Shown: positions 46,746 through 58,384 of the stretch, in pieces
Position numbering within the stretch: the first letter of the stretch is position 1
Layout: every line of letters begins with the position of its first letter
Source: Holothuria scabra
Taxonomy: Eukaryota > Echinodermata > Holothuroidea > Aspidochirotida > Holothuriidae
Length of the DNA stretch: 64,000 nt
Direction of reading: 5' to 3'
NCBI GenBank assembly: GCA_037179385.1
Contig: CM074179.1
Location: forward strand, 9,548,001-9,612,000
The notes under the pieces: model-generated
Database searches by the model: none
What the model was told of the DNA's origin: nothing
The model's input: the letters and a program-made list of their open reading frames with translations, nothing else
Translations under genes and position numbers: made by a program

Positions 46746-47417
46746 TGTTACGGCTTGGTCGCAATTCAAACCAACAACAGCGAAAGACCACAGAAGAGCG
46801 AGATTAAAATCAACAACTTAATTATTATTCACCTCTTACTTCCTTAAATTCACAACAATTAATCTTAAATCTACTTACAATCTTTTACAGCTTACGGTAT
46901 CACTCTTTGTCCAAGGGGTAGTGTTGTTAGCGTCGATTGTACAGCAGCATAGCGTGGGACTCTGTTCCGCGAAGGCAGGATGAAGACTATAGTGATCGGT
47001 AAATGGCGACACAATTACAGCGTTAGGCGGCGAAACAGACGTCTGGTTTCTGTATTATCTGTGTATCTTCTGTTCTCTTCCCTCCTCTGTCACACTGCTT
47101 GCATGACCTTTTATATATCTGGTAGTTCTTCCAGAAAAGTCTGGAACTCACTCTAATGGAAACGTCTCGTTTGATCTCGTACAAAACAAACAACGAAAGA
47201 TCTGGGCTCAGTAACCCATAACCACAAGTTGGCTATTATTAGGCCATTACATCATACAGTAGTTTCCAGTGGGTGATCGTACATTCTCGTAACCGTGCGA
47301 ATGTTCTCTGGGGTTACCCGTTCAATATGCTTGAGAGAAAACGCCGAAGCTAGCACTTTCTAGAACTTTCCACTTGCTCGTCCGTGGATTCAATCTGGTT
47401 GATGTCGTCTCGTAACA
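46746..47417 (-). repeat. 3' LTR of the Gmr1-like element
   Basis: 672 bp, the same length as the 5' LTR and about 98.7% identical by eye, indicating a fairly recent insertion. It has the same TATATAAAAG box on the minus strand at about 47108-47119. Confidence 0.95.
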
Positions 47418-47432
47418 CCCCCCCCCCCTTGA
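47418..47432 (-). promoter_or_regulatory. Polypurine tract of the LTR element
   Basis: On the minus strand AAG followed by a run of G ends directly at the 3' LTR start (TGTTAC). This is the usual position of the plus-strand priming site. Confidence 0.75.
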
Positions 47433-47668
47433 AAGAGTTTTGGACGTCTAGGACAAAACTTAGGTTACAATATCTACAATATTACCTTATAGTAATAACT
47501 ATAGTATTACAGTATGCATTCCAATATCAAGTGGAAGGTGCTATCATAACATACAACTTGTCTTACAATATGATAATACATGAGTAGTAACATCATTAAC
47601 ACCCACTGTGCTGCAGGCAACATCAAAATTTCAAAATTACAGTACGACTTTTAATCTACTCCATCAGA

Positions 47669-48047
47669 TTAAGTTCTTGACAAAGCATCAGGCACAACAT
47701 TGTCTTTCCCTTTAATGTGCCTAATATCTACATTATTTGATTGTAGAAACAAACTCCATCTCATCAATCTCTGATTCTTGTTCTTCATCTTAGACAGAAA
47801 TGTCAGAGGATTATGATCAGTATATACAATAACAGGGAAACTAGTAGTCCCCAAATAAACATCAAAGTGCTGAAGACCAAGTATCAAAGCTAATGTTTCT
47901 TTCTCAATTGTAGAATAATTTTTCTGATGTCTGTCAAATTTCTTTGAATAATAACACACAGGGTGATCAACACCATGCTCATCAGCTTGAAGCAAAACTG
48001 CTCCTATACCATTGTCACTGGCATCAACTGCTAGCTTAAACTGTTTT
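47669..48047 (-). pseudogene. RNase H of the LTR element
   Basis: Minus strand. LAVDASDNGIGAVLLQ supplies the first catalytic aspartate. SKKFDRHQKNYSTIEKETLA holds the glutamate, and VIVYTDHNPLTFLSK the TDH block. RHIKGKDNVVPDALSR, ending at the stop, is the conserved terminal aspartate region. It lies directly before the non-coding segment leading to the 3' LTR, so RNase H is the last domain, as expected for a Gmr1-like order. Confidence 0.9.
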
Positions 48048-48829
48048 TCAAAGCAATCAACACTGGCGAACTCATTAGTGCTCTTTTCAATGATTCAAAT
48101 GCTGCCTGACAACTTTCTGTCCAAACAAACTTTTCATCTGAGAGCAAGCATACATATTCATTGATTAATGATTTCATTTCTGATCTTTGTTTGTCATCTA
48201 GATGACTTAACTTCTGATCAAGATTACTCAATACATCAGAGTTTTTTAACTTAATACACATGTCAGGAACATCATCAGCATTAATCTCATCATTATCAGT
48301 GAATTCTTGATCAACACTGATGATACACACTTGATCACATGCATCATTAACTTTGACATTCACATTATGTTCACTTTCATCCTTAGAAATGTCACAATCC
48401 TCTCTTTCATAATATTTTTTCATCATATTAATGTGACAAACTCTCTTCGATTTACGCTTGTCAGGTGTCAGGATGACATAGTCTGTGTCATTGACCTTTC
48501 TTTCAATGACATAAGGTCCTTGAAAGCGAGCTTGAAGTGGCTGACCAGACACAGGCAAAAACACTAACACCTTCTCACCAGGCTTAAACTCTCTTTCCAC
48601 AGTGGTCTTATCAAACCACGCCTTCATTTTCTTCTGAGAATTCCTCAGATTTTCTTGAGCCAGTTCACATGCTCTGTGAAAACGCTCTTTAAAGCGGGAT
48701 ACGTAATCAAGCAGATGTATGTTTTCACGTGGATCTGATAACCACTTCTCCTTTAATAATTTCAATGGTCCACGAACTATGTGTCCGAAGATGAGTTCAA
48801 ATGGACTGGAACCCAAGTGACTCCTGTAC
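48048..48829 (-). pseudogene. Integrase C-terminus fused to RT start and RNase H start (RT core deleted)
   Basis: Minus strand. The integrase C-terminal region runs from SSPFELIFGH through AWFDKTT and the chromatin-contact fold FKPGEKVLVFLPVSGQPLQ, then RFQGPYVIERKVNDTDYVIL. An acidic linker follows, then SHLDDKQRSEMKSLINEYVC, the usual lead-in to Ty3-type RT. At about 48137 this joins directly to FVWTESCQAAFESLKRAL, the start of RNase H. The whole RT palm, including the Y-x-D-D site, is missing, roughly 1 kb. A small frame-shifting deletion at about 48045-48052 ends the frame. Confidence 0.88.
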
Positions 48830-49165
48830 AGACTCCCTGACAGCAAACATTACAAATGGAATGCCTTCATCCCAATCTTTCTCATTGTCATGACAATATG
48901 TCTTTAACATATTTTTCAATGTTTGGTGAAACCTTTCTAAAGCTCCTTGGCTTTCGGGATGATAAGCCGAAGACTTAATTTGCTCTATGCTTAATTCATA
49001 CAACGTCTGTTGGAATACAGTTGACATGAAATTAGACCCTTGATCTGATTGGATCTCCTTAGGTAACCCAAACAATGTGAAAAATTTAAGTAAAGCTTGT
49101 AAGACTGTCCGAGCCTTAATATTCCTTAGAGGTATTGCCTCTGGAAACCTTGTCGAAGCTAACAC
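48830..49165 (-). pseudogene. Integrase catalytic core, second part, of the LTR element
   Basis: Minus strand. Contains the second aspartate in QSDQGSNF and the catalytic glutamate in HPESQGALERFHQTLK, so the DDE triad is complete across the frame change at 49163. An extra C near 48808-48815 breaks the frame again before the C-terminal domain. Confidence 0.88.
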
Positions 49166-51160
49166 ATTATGGTTAATATATACTGATGTCCTGCCCTACT
49201 CTTAGGTAGAGGACCTACACAATCAATAATGACTCTACTAAATGGCTCTTCAAAAGCAGGAATTGGCTTTAAGGGTGCAGCCGGAATATTCTGATTCGGC
49301 TTCCCAACCATTTGACATGAATGACAAGTCTTACAAAATTTGGCCACATCACTCTTAAGCTTAGGCCAATAAAAGTGATTTAGAATATTGTGGTAAGTCT
49401 TATTGACCCCTAGGTGCCCTGCAAATGGCATTTCATGAGCAATGCTCAGTATTTCCTTTCGATACACCCTAGGTACCCCAATTTGATGGTAAATGCGCCA
49501 CTCTTCATCTAAGGGTGCATCAGGTGGTCGCCATTTACGCATCAAAACACCGTTCTTAAGGTAAAAACACACTGGGACCTCTTTCGACTCATCCTCAGTG
49601 AGGGCACCAGCAATTAGTGGCTGAAGCTCTTCATCATGTTGTTGTTGGACTGACAACTGGTCTTTATGGAGTGTGTCAGACATGTTTCTTTCCTGTTCTA
49701 TCCCCTCACCATGTGTGGGGACAGGAGACTCACAATCCTGACGATTGGCCATAAAAGTTTGGCTGAGATCAAACCAAGAATCTTCACTTTCATCAATATT
49801 CCTTTCAGAGTCCTCTTTGGACTCTGACTCCACTTTTGGGAGTGTTGTTCCATTTTTAGGAACTAATTCCTCAATTTTAGAGGGCGGAGGCTTAAATTTA
49901 CCATCCTTCTTTTCAGAAATCATACCCTCACTTTTAGAGAGTGGATGTTCAAGATTATCATCCTTACATGATTCCTTACTTGTTTCACTTTTGGAAACTG
50001 GATCCTCACTTTTGGAGGCTGGATGTTTAAGATTATCATCCATAGGAAGCTTTTTTGACATAGCTCTCGTGACAGCACAGGCTGGGAATAAATCTGGAAA
50101 TTCCTTTTCTAATTGCTCTGTGTTGTTATAGTCACATGGTTTATCTGTCAAAATTGCATTGGCGACTACCTTTCCACCAGCTAGGTCATTGCCTAGCAAC
50201 AGAGATACCCCCTTTACAGATAGAGTAGGTCTGACCCCTACTATGACCGACCCAGAAACTAAATCTGACTTCAAATTAATTTTGTGAAGAGGGACAGAAA
50301 TAAATCCACATTCAACCCCCTGAATTAGTACATTTGCCCCTGTGGAAGTAGAGTCCGTTAATGGCAAAACTCCATCAAGAAGCAACGACTGAGTTGCGCC
50401 TGTGTCACGCAAAATTTTAATTTTGACGGGTGGATGAGCTGAATCCCCATCTAGGGAAATAAAACCCTCAGACACGAATGGAAGGTATTCTTCCTTAATT
50501 TGGTCGTTAGAATTAGGCCGTAAAGTCACGACTACCTCTGGAGAATTTTCTGCATTGGCTAAGGCATTTGGAGCTGTTTCAGTCTCCTTTAATTTTGCCA
50601 ATTGAAAGCAATTTGCCATTATGTGGCCCTTTTTGTGACAGAAACCACAAACTATGTCTTTAAAGGCAGCTTTATTTGAGCTGACCTGGTCGTTCTTTTG
50701 ACGACTAGAATCTGGTTGTTTTTTACCAGAATTTGTTGGAGAGAGGGAACCAGACAGAGATCCACTAATTTTACCTGCTGTGTCACCACTAGTGCCATTG
50801 CCATATTTTTTATTTGGCCTTTTAAACTGACTCTTGTTTTGAGTCTGACCTACTTTACCGAACTTATGGGTAAGTGCATACTGATCAGCTAAATTTGCCA
50901 CTTCTTTCAATTTGTCCGCCTTTTGTTCTTCAAGGTGAGTCTTTATGTCATCACTCACACACCGTTTAAATTCCTCGACCAGCATCAGTTGTCGTAAGGA
51001 GTCAAATGTGGAAACCTTTTTAGAATCACACCATCTATCGAAATGCCTTTCCTTTTGATAGGCAAACTCTACATATGTTTGTGTATCCGCCTTACGATAT
51101 TTTCTAAATTTTTGGCGATAAGCCTCGGGTACTAACTCATAGGCTTGTAATATGGCCTTT
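49166..51160 (-). pseudogene. gag C-terminus, protease and integrase N-terminus of the LTR element
   Basis: One long minus-strand frame, open from about 51160 to a stop near 49160. Counting from the internal Met at 50985, a CCHC zinc knuckle (C-x2-C-x4-H-x4-C) occupies residues 113-126 and the aspartic protease signature DTGA is at 194-197. A long serine/lysine/glutamate-rich linker with repeated SKSE words covers about 310-400. The integrase H2C2 zinc-binding domain covers about 510-557, and the first catalytic aspartate (IIDCVGP) is near 588. No RT lies between protease and integrase. A one-base change at about 49163 shifts the frame into the rest of the integrase core. Confidence 0.9.
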
Positions 51161-51805
51161 GACCTTATCGTAATCCATGCTGTCCTCTATTGACAGAGCG
51201 GAATACACTTCCTGGGCCTTGCCAGTAAAATTACTCTGAATGAGTATCGACCATTTATCTCTGGGCCACTTTAATTGTTCACCCAGTTTTTCAAAGTGGT
51301 TGAAAAATTTCTCCACATTATCCTCCTGAAATTTGGGCACAAATTTTACGTGCTTAGAGACATCAAACAGCTTAGTATCCATGCCTATTTTAGGTTCTGG
51401 GCCCTTTATGACCCCTAATTCCAGTTGTTTCAACCTAAATTCATGCTCTCTAGCCTCTTTCTCTCTTTCCCTTTGCATTTCCAATTCTTTCAATCTAACT
51501 TCTCTTTCCTTTTCTTCCCATTCTTTTTCCAATTCTTTCAATCTAACTTCTTTTTCCAATTCAAGCTTTCTCAATTCAAATGCATTGTCAGTTGGCACGG
51601 TCATGATTGTCTCAAGCACTGTAATTGGCAGAATACTTTCATCTACCAGATATTCTACAATGTATCTCTTAATCTCGTCCTTCCGCATTAATGACTGAAA
51701 TTCAACGCCATAGTGTTTTGCGACTTTTACAATCTCAGACTTTTTTAGTGAGTTAAGCTCCTCAATTGAGGGGCTAGCCACGAATTTATCTAAATCGAAT
51801 GGCAT
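51161..51805 (-). pseudogene. gag, N-terminal part, of the LTR element
   Basis: Minus strand from ATG at 51805. Residues about 1-50 resemble a short SAP-like helical motif. Residues about 75-135 form a long charged heptad-rich helix (repeated R-L-K-E-L-E), a likely coiled coil. About residues 150-215 read as a SCAN-like capsid segment (VKFVPKFQEDNVEKFFNHFE, then W-P-R-D-K-W and GKAQEVYSAL). Published work derives the vertebrate SCAN domain from Gmr1-like gag, which fits. An extra base near 51160 shifts the frame; the capsid continues in another frame into the next entry. Confidence 0.85.
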
Positions 51806-51933
51806 TTTGAGGTTGTGTCAAACACTCACAAACAACTAAGAAGTCTGGACAATACAGTTGCAAATTACAACGAAATTTCTCGAATTTTCTACCTGGTAGT
51901 ATAATTCTTTCCCGGATGTTAGGCCACCAATTC

Positions 51934-52605
51934 TGTTACGGCTTGGTCGCAATTCAAATTAACAACAGCGAAAGACCACAGAAGAGCGAGATTAAAATCA
52001 ACAACTTAATTATTATTCACCTCTTACTTCCTTAAATTCACAACAATTAATCTTAAATCTACTTACAATCTTTTACAGCTTACGGTATCACTCTTTGTCC
52101 AAGGGGTAGTGTTGTTAGCGTCGATTGTACAACAGCATAGCGTGGGACTCTGTTCCGCGAAGGCAGGATGAAGACTATAGTGATCGGTAAATGGCGACAC
52201 AATTACAGCGTTAGGCGGCGAAGCAGACGTCTGGTTTCTGTATTATCTGTGTATCTTCTGTTCTCTTCCCTCCTCTGTCACACTGCTTGCATGACCTTTT
52301 ATATATCTGGTAGTTCTTCCAGAAAAGTCTGGAACTCACTCTAATGGAAACGTCTCGTTTGATCTCGTACAAAACAAACAGCGAAAGTTCTGGGCTCAGT
52401 AACCCATAACCACAAGTTGGCTATTATTAGGCCATTACATCATACAGTAGTTTCCAGTAGGTGATCGTACATTCTCGTAACCGTGCGAATGTTCTCTGGG
52501 GTTACCCGTTCAATATGCTCGAGAGAAAACGCCGAAGCTAGCACTTTCTAGAACTTTCCACTTGCTCTTCCGTGGATTCAATCTGGTTGATGTCGTCTCG
52601 TAACA
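51934..52605 (-). repeat. 5' LTR of the Gmr1-like element
   Basis: 672 bp, bounded by TGTTAC and GTAACA. On the minus strand a TATATAAAAG box lies at about 52295-52306. I count about nine differences from the 3' LTR by eye. Confidence 0.95.
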
Positions 52606-52790
52606 ATGGTAACTTAATTTTCTCCTTAATTTTCATCAATGATATCAATAGTTATCTTACATATTATATCTTATAAGTAAGTTTGCAGATGATAATAAGC
52701 TTTGTAGGAAGATAAGCATTTTGGAAGATGCCTTACTGCTGCAGAAAGATCTGGATAGTTTGATCTGGTAGTAAGATCTGGTAGTAAGAT
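52606..52790 (+). pseudogene. Decayed LINE RT relic, 3' part (copy B)
   Basis: Continuation of 46238-46745 beyond the LTR element. It contains the FINDIN and FADDNKL blocks and the second copy of the ATGG target duplication (52606-52609). Confidence 0.85.
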
Positions 52791-53452
52791 CATTGTTCTC
52801 GAACTGTTATACCCCTCTCACTGGCTACTTGACATGCTATACTTCTCTGTATTTGGAATGAAAAAACTTAACTACTTAAGAATAACAAGGACACGCTAGA
52901 AAAGAATGAAAAAATCAATGAAAAAGAAACTACAATCTACATACAGTGTGCAGTGGCAGAAATTATTTCGCTTTTATAAAGTGCCACCCCCCCCGTCCTG
53001 CCCTCCCACTCCCTAGGTTGAAATACGGAGTCTTGCCTGTGAGCTACAACTGGAAAACCAGACGTGGTCATCTCGACTTGCGCTAGTTCGTCACCCTCCA
53101 TCTAATTACCAAGTACTGTAAAACCTTCTGCTCAAGAAACCGTTAACACGACAATATTGGAGTCGTAGCAGAGCATACGCCTAACTGCCTGCGTGGCAGG
53201 CGCCGCAACTTAATATCTAGGAATAACTAAGTTGTAACTAAGACACAGCTAACCCCAAATCAACCACGACATTTTATCTAAAAATACACTTCTGCAACGA
53301 CGTCATCCCGATATATTTTAACACCCAATGTCATGCTTAAAATCCAGCAAACAGATCACTACAATTGACACTATCTCACGTTCATTCTGCATGCCAAAAT
53401 GATGGATGACGTCACGTTTTGTTGCGGCACCGCAACTGGTCTAGACGTACGT

Positions 53453-55195
53453 CTTGTTTCTAAACGCATGCTGTTTAGAGGAAAGGCTGTTATTCGCTTG
53501 ATAGTGATCCACCATATTTCAGCTGATAATATGCTCAAGTAGCTTACAACATATACAAGTAAGAGAGACAGGGCGGTAGTTGGATGGGAGAGAGCTATCG
53601 TTCTTCTTAAAAATAGGACAGATATTTGCCTTTTTCCAGTCCTTGGTGACTTGACCACTGTTGATTGATTGCTGGAAAAGATGACTGATCATTGGAGCAA
53701 GATCAGTAGCAAGCTCTCTAAGAACCCATGGGTGTATGTTGTCAGGACCCATGGCTTTACTAATCTTAAGGTTTTGCAACAACTTTTCAACCCCAAATGT
53801 AGAGATGAAAATATCGGCCATTCTACTACCGATAGGTCTTCTCTGTAGAGGAACAGAGTCGAAGGAGTCTCTGGTAAAAACACTACTGAACTGGCTATTC
53901 AAGGCTTCAGCCTTATCCTTATCACTATTAGCTATTTTACCGCAGACCTGTAAGGGGGGGGGGGATACTATGATTATCTTTCCTCTGACCATTAATATAC
54001 CTCCAAAGGGGTTTGGAGTCATGAGTAATATCATCTATCATGCCGTTAATGTATTTCCTATGAGAACTGAATACCTCCTTCTTAATACTAGCGCGAAGGT
54101 CAACCCACTTATTGTAAAAATATAATTTGTTAGTCTTCTTATACAAAGCATGAAGTCTGTTCCTTCTCTTTATCATCCTACAGATATATTCAGTGACCCA
54201 GGGAAGAGATTTCCTAGTTCTAGAAAGTTTGGACGGGATGTTTTTTTTCACAGTTCTCTCAAGAAAAGACTTAATGAGGAACCAGTTTTCTTCAATAGTG
54301 CGACTATCTTGTGTGCCATTTAGGTAACCAGTGGCGAAATTTCTGGTTTCATACCTCATAGTGTCATAATCCCCATTGGAATACTGTCGGATAAGTCTAC
54401 GTGGTTGCTTAGGCCTAGGGGAAAAGCACCCCAATTTACAAAAGATAATGTCATGATCACTAAGCGGGTCAAAACTGCTGACTTCAGAGTACAGGTTGTG
54501 ACTATTAGAAATGACTAAATCAAGAGTATTGTTACCTCTAGTGGCAAATTTAACAAGTTTATCTGCGGCAAAATCATCAACAATGTCAACAAGGAATTGA
54601 CCATTACTGCTGGTGAGACAGGTCTCATTTTCCTTATTCAATCTAGTCTCCCAGTCGATGAGCCTAAAATTAAAGTCACCTAGTATATGGAATGAGGGAT
54701 TTCTATTTCTATGATTGACCGTAATGTTATGCAGTTGGTCACGAAGAAGAGAGATGTGATCAACATGGGCGTCAGTATCCCTATACCAGGAAGCAACATA
54801 ATGCTGACTCCCATTTATAGAAAAAGCAGCCCAAACTGACTCAGACCCATTGGAAAGAAAATTTTCACCAGTGGGGGCTAGGTAATTTTTAATAAGCAGC
54901 ATAGTACCACCGCCTCCAAGGGTGCGGTCATTTCTAAAAACAGCATAATTCAGGCAATCTGGAAAAAGCTCCTATCAGTAACTGAATTGTCAATTTTAGT
55001 CTCCTGCAATGCAACGATATCAGGTTCAGCAGAGTTAAGGAGGGACTGGAGATCAAGTTTTTTCCCTCTCAGACCATTAATATTAATAGACATAAGGCTT
55101 ATCTCCTTCCTACAATGTACAAAAGTGGGTTTATTTAACTTCTGTTGTGAAACATTACCTTGAGAAATAACGGGGTCAAGAGCATTAAAGCTATT
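53453..55195 (-). pseudogene. LINE endonuclease and RT N-terminal half (copy B)
   Basis: Allelic to 24001-25740. A 321-residue frame (53937-54902) keeps the endonuclease intact from the GGGGTMLLIK region through LGDFNFRLIDWE and LSDHDIIFCK. A second frame (53519-54034) carries the RT start through SNYRPVSLTCICCKLLEHII. Breaks differ from copy A: copy B is intact at 24.39 and 25.43 kb equivalents but has its own one-base loss near 54972. This complementarity suggests that many breaks are read errors, not old decay. Confidence 0.88.
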
Positions 55196-55197
55196 GC

Positions 55198-55626
55198 TTA
55201 GTACAAGATCACTACCTGCCTGAAATAAAAAGAGTTTGTTCTACGTGTAAAATTCCCGTTATCACACTTTGGACAAATCCATATACAATTTGTTGCCTGA
55301 ACATTTTCGTACTGAGAGGTAGTAACTTGGGAACATCTATTGTGAATCCACAATTTACAGGTGTCGCACTCAATCGCTGGATCACAATGAAGAACATACT
55401 CAGAGCAGAGACCACACGGCGATGAACAATATCTACAAAACCACTTATCATCGGCGTTGGAACATTGAAGCTTTTTGTAAGTTCCAATACTAACATTGTA
55501 AGATGAAGTTAGTAAATCATATGAGAGTAAGCTTGTATGTGACGTCGTGTCAAATAAACAACAGGAGCGGACCTTTCTTTTAAGAATGAAATATGCTGGA
55601 AGACAACTGACGAGGAGGGTGATCAT
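55198..55626 (-). CDS. LINE ORF1 with PHD-type zinc finger (copy B)
   Basis: Allelic to 25743-26171 with only two visible residue differences (CPKCGNG to CPKCDNG, FYLRQ to FYFRQ). All PHD ligand residues are kept. Confidence 0.75.
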   Translation of the reverse strand: MITLLVSCLPAYFILKRKVRSCCLFDTTSHTSLLSYDLLTSSYNVSIGTYKKLQCSNADDKWFCRYCSSPCGLCSEYVLHCDPAIECDTCKLWIHNRCSQVTTSQYENVQATNCIWICPKCDNGNFTRRTNSFYFRQVVILY

Positions 55627-58270
55627 TGGTTCGGGCGGATTTTTAAATGTCCCTAGATTAGCTTATCACTGCATGCTCAGAATTGCCTGGTTTCATGCTC
55701 CTAGAACATTCAAGGAAATATCCCGAGGTGTATCGGCTTGAATCGCTGACAGCCAAAAACTGAATGTATAAAACTCCTGATAATGGAGGTGGAATGAAAC
55801 CCAATTGGAATGTAAGAGTATAATTTGTTAGTGGGGATACAGCTATGTTGCTATTTACTAGCAAGTGACCATCCAATTGTGCATCAATTAACATAGCATA
55901 CTTTGTCTTATTTAACCGGAAAATGCTCTTTTTCGTCTCGTTGGGAATGAATAAAAACTACTGTTGTTTTGTCTCTTACCTCGATTATTTCGAAATGTTG
56001 GAGCGTAATATGTTAGTGGTGATACGGCTATGTTACTATTTATTAGCAAGTGACCATCCAAGGGCATCGATGAACATAGCATAGTTTGTCTTATTCAGGG
56101 GGAAAAATATTTTTTTCGTCTCGTTGGGAATGAATGAAAACTACTGTTTGCTCTTTCTCTAACCTCGATTATTTCGAGTACCCCTGTGCATTACTGAGAA
56201 AAAGGTTTTAAAACCCTATAGAGCGGCCAAAAATGTAGTTGGAAAAATTGAATGAAACCGGGGCTTGGCTTAGAGTATAGGTCAAGGAATCATTCCATGT
56301 CTATTATTTCTATCCCCAGCTCCTTCCTCCCCTTCCTGCCTTGAAAAATAAAACCCCTTTATACCATCTTTCGTACTTTCCATTTTAAAGTAGGCCTAAC
56401 GTTTTAAATAAATCGAGAGACCACGACAGCGTGGTCCATGCAAGATCTTATTAAATTTTGTTTTCTTCGAGAGGGGTGGGGCAGGTGACGACAAATCTCG
56501 GTATTTAATTCGCCCAGGTAAAAAAAAAAAAAAAAAAAAAAACACATTTTGAGTTGAAATTGAATGAATGCTTGACTAAATATGAAACACAGTGCAATAA
56601 TCTTATTGGCCAACACTTCTTCATCCAGGGGCGTCTACTTCAGGTTATATTTGCTTCGGGTGGCATTTATGGTCATTTAGTTGACTGTATTGACAGAGGA
56701 AAGAAATAATGTCGTCTATCAAGTTTGTTTAATTACAATATCTCGAAATTTATTCCGCAGAGAAGTTGCAAGATTAATTCCCCAAGTAATTGCTATTCGT
56801 CATAGTTTTCCTTAATTTTAATACTTCAAAGAGAAGAAGAAAAAAAAAAACTGTTCAAAGAAACTTTATCACATCTGTTGTCTTATGCGGTAAATTAAAA
56901 TTCTGGAAACGGTTTGCCATTCACCTTATCTTAACATACATTATTTATACGTGCAAGGTACTTGTTCAATGCATGCTTTGCAGTTTTTAATATTGCCAAC
57001 CTAAGCTTGAAAGCAAGTCCAATACGTGCCATAAAAACAATCACCGACAGAAGTGGCAGCGGACTAGTTTGTCACTTCCTCGCCTGTGTGGGGAATGAAG
57101 AAGAGTTAAGGAAGTTTGTAGAATTTTACACAAATTGGTACCGTACCAAATTATTAATATCTTATTCTAATCGAAATGTGCTCATACACATCACCTACTG
57201 TAGTAAACTGCTATATAACACTGTGTTGGATTATCTTTGTCATTAATGTACAGCCAAAGCTAGTTTTTCAAGAAAAAAATGCTTAAAAAGGTTTGAAGCT
57301 TCACTGTTTCAAATCGGTGTTTACAATCGTTTGTTTAACTTTTTTATATCATTTTTTTATTTAGAATAAAAGTAACTTTCATTTGGTTAGACTATCCATT
57401 TCAAGTTCCATGCAATTTTTATCTATTTCGAGAAGTATTTTAGTATCTTAAATTTAGTCTGTTCAAACATCATGTAAAAAAGAAAATAAAAAAAAAAAAA
57501 AAACTAAACACTAATCCTAATATCTACAGTTGATTTCTAGAATTGATATAAGTTATATTTGGTTAGACATAGCCATATGATACTTTATACGTATGGGTTG
57601 GTATCAAGTCATATTTTCATGGCTTGAAATGCCTATATCAAACTTGATGTGCATATCTGTCATGGCTGCTTATAAACTGCGACTGATTGGACAGTGCCAT
57701 ATGAATGTTTTATTTTTCAATCTCAGGCACTGGCTTCTGTCAATGCTAGGTGATATCTTTTAGCTTCATATGATCACAAAAAACTTCCAGGGCAAAAGTT
57801 ACCTATTCTTTTCAAATCCATTCTTAGTCTCTTGGGTTCTTTTTGAATTGTTCTCCTATGAAGATAACAATCGTGTGTTAAGTAATGAAATAGCCTTTAG
57901 ACGAAGATATCATACAACCTTTGCTCCTTTCGCCTTTGGCGAAGCAGCAGAAAATATTCCAATACTCCAATTTCGTGTTGAGATAATTCGTGTAGTTTTA
58001 ACAAAACGATTACCAGGATTTGACTTAAGGCGAATTATCTGATGGAGAGGTGTACTGATAGGACATGTCCCTCCCTTGTGAGAAAAAAAATGTTTTGCAT
58101 ACGGAGGGAGGACTAGCCTAGGTGCAAATTGGTGCTACATGTGATGCTCAGTAATTTGATGGTCTCATTAATTATCCCCACAATAGCAGCTAGGCAAGCC
58201 TACTGAAGGAAAAGGCAAAGTTTTTAGAGAGCAAATCTTTTGCATATTTGACCTCTGGCATAACACTTAC
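55627..58270. other. Non-coding, copy B of 26.2-28.8 kb
   Basis: Colinear with copy A. The 185-bp tandem pair is at about 55815-56192. A polyA tract near 56521 is longer than in copy A. Confidence 0.6.
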
Positions 58271-58384
58271 TTTTTTTTTTACAGAAAAGTCCTGCTTCAA
58301 ACCAGCAGAAGGCATCATTGATGTTGGCATTATTAATCCGAAACACCACGCAGTTTTGAGTGTGATCTTTGTCATTTGGTTGGT
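58271..58384 (-). CDS. C-type lectin gene, third CTLD exon (copy B)
   Basis: Allelic to 28808-28921, with the same splice sites and the same QPND, NCV and FC-K-K features. The visible residue difference is INNANINDAF to INNANINDAF with I/M-type codon change upstream (atcgtt to atcatt on the plus strand). Confidence 0.82.

Larger units (their letters stand above)
46746..52605 (-). mobile_element. Gmr1-like Ty3/gypsy LTR retrotransposon, defective (copy B only)
   Basis: A 5,860-bp element read on the minus strand, flanked by a 4-bp target duplication ATGG (46742-46745 and 52606-52609). It has two 672-bp LTRs with TGTTAC/GTAACA ends. Order 5' to 3': gag, protease, integrase, remnant of RT, RNase H. 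Integrase before RT is the Ty1/copia-like order seen in the Gmr1 branch of Ty3 elements. The central RT domain is deleted, and several one-base frame changes break gag, integrase and RNase H. A TGG-initiated putative primer-binding site (TGGTGGCCTAACATCCGGG) lies at 51911-51929, just inside the 5' LTR, and a polypurine tract lies next to the 3' LTR. Confidence 0.93.
41672..53436. mobile_element. Block interrupting the LINE (copy B), 11.8 kb
   Basis: The same boundaries as copy A: AGTTGCGGTGCC at 41672 and GGCACCGCAACT ending at 53436. It is longer because it contains the LTR retrotransposon and lacks the ribozyme-repeat insertion. Confidence 0.6.

Noticed and set aside
49745..51691. Plus-strand frames across the LTR element
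   Set aside because: Antisense shadows of the gag-pol frames.
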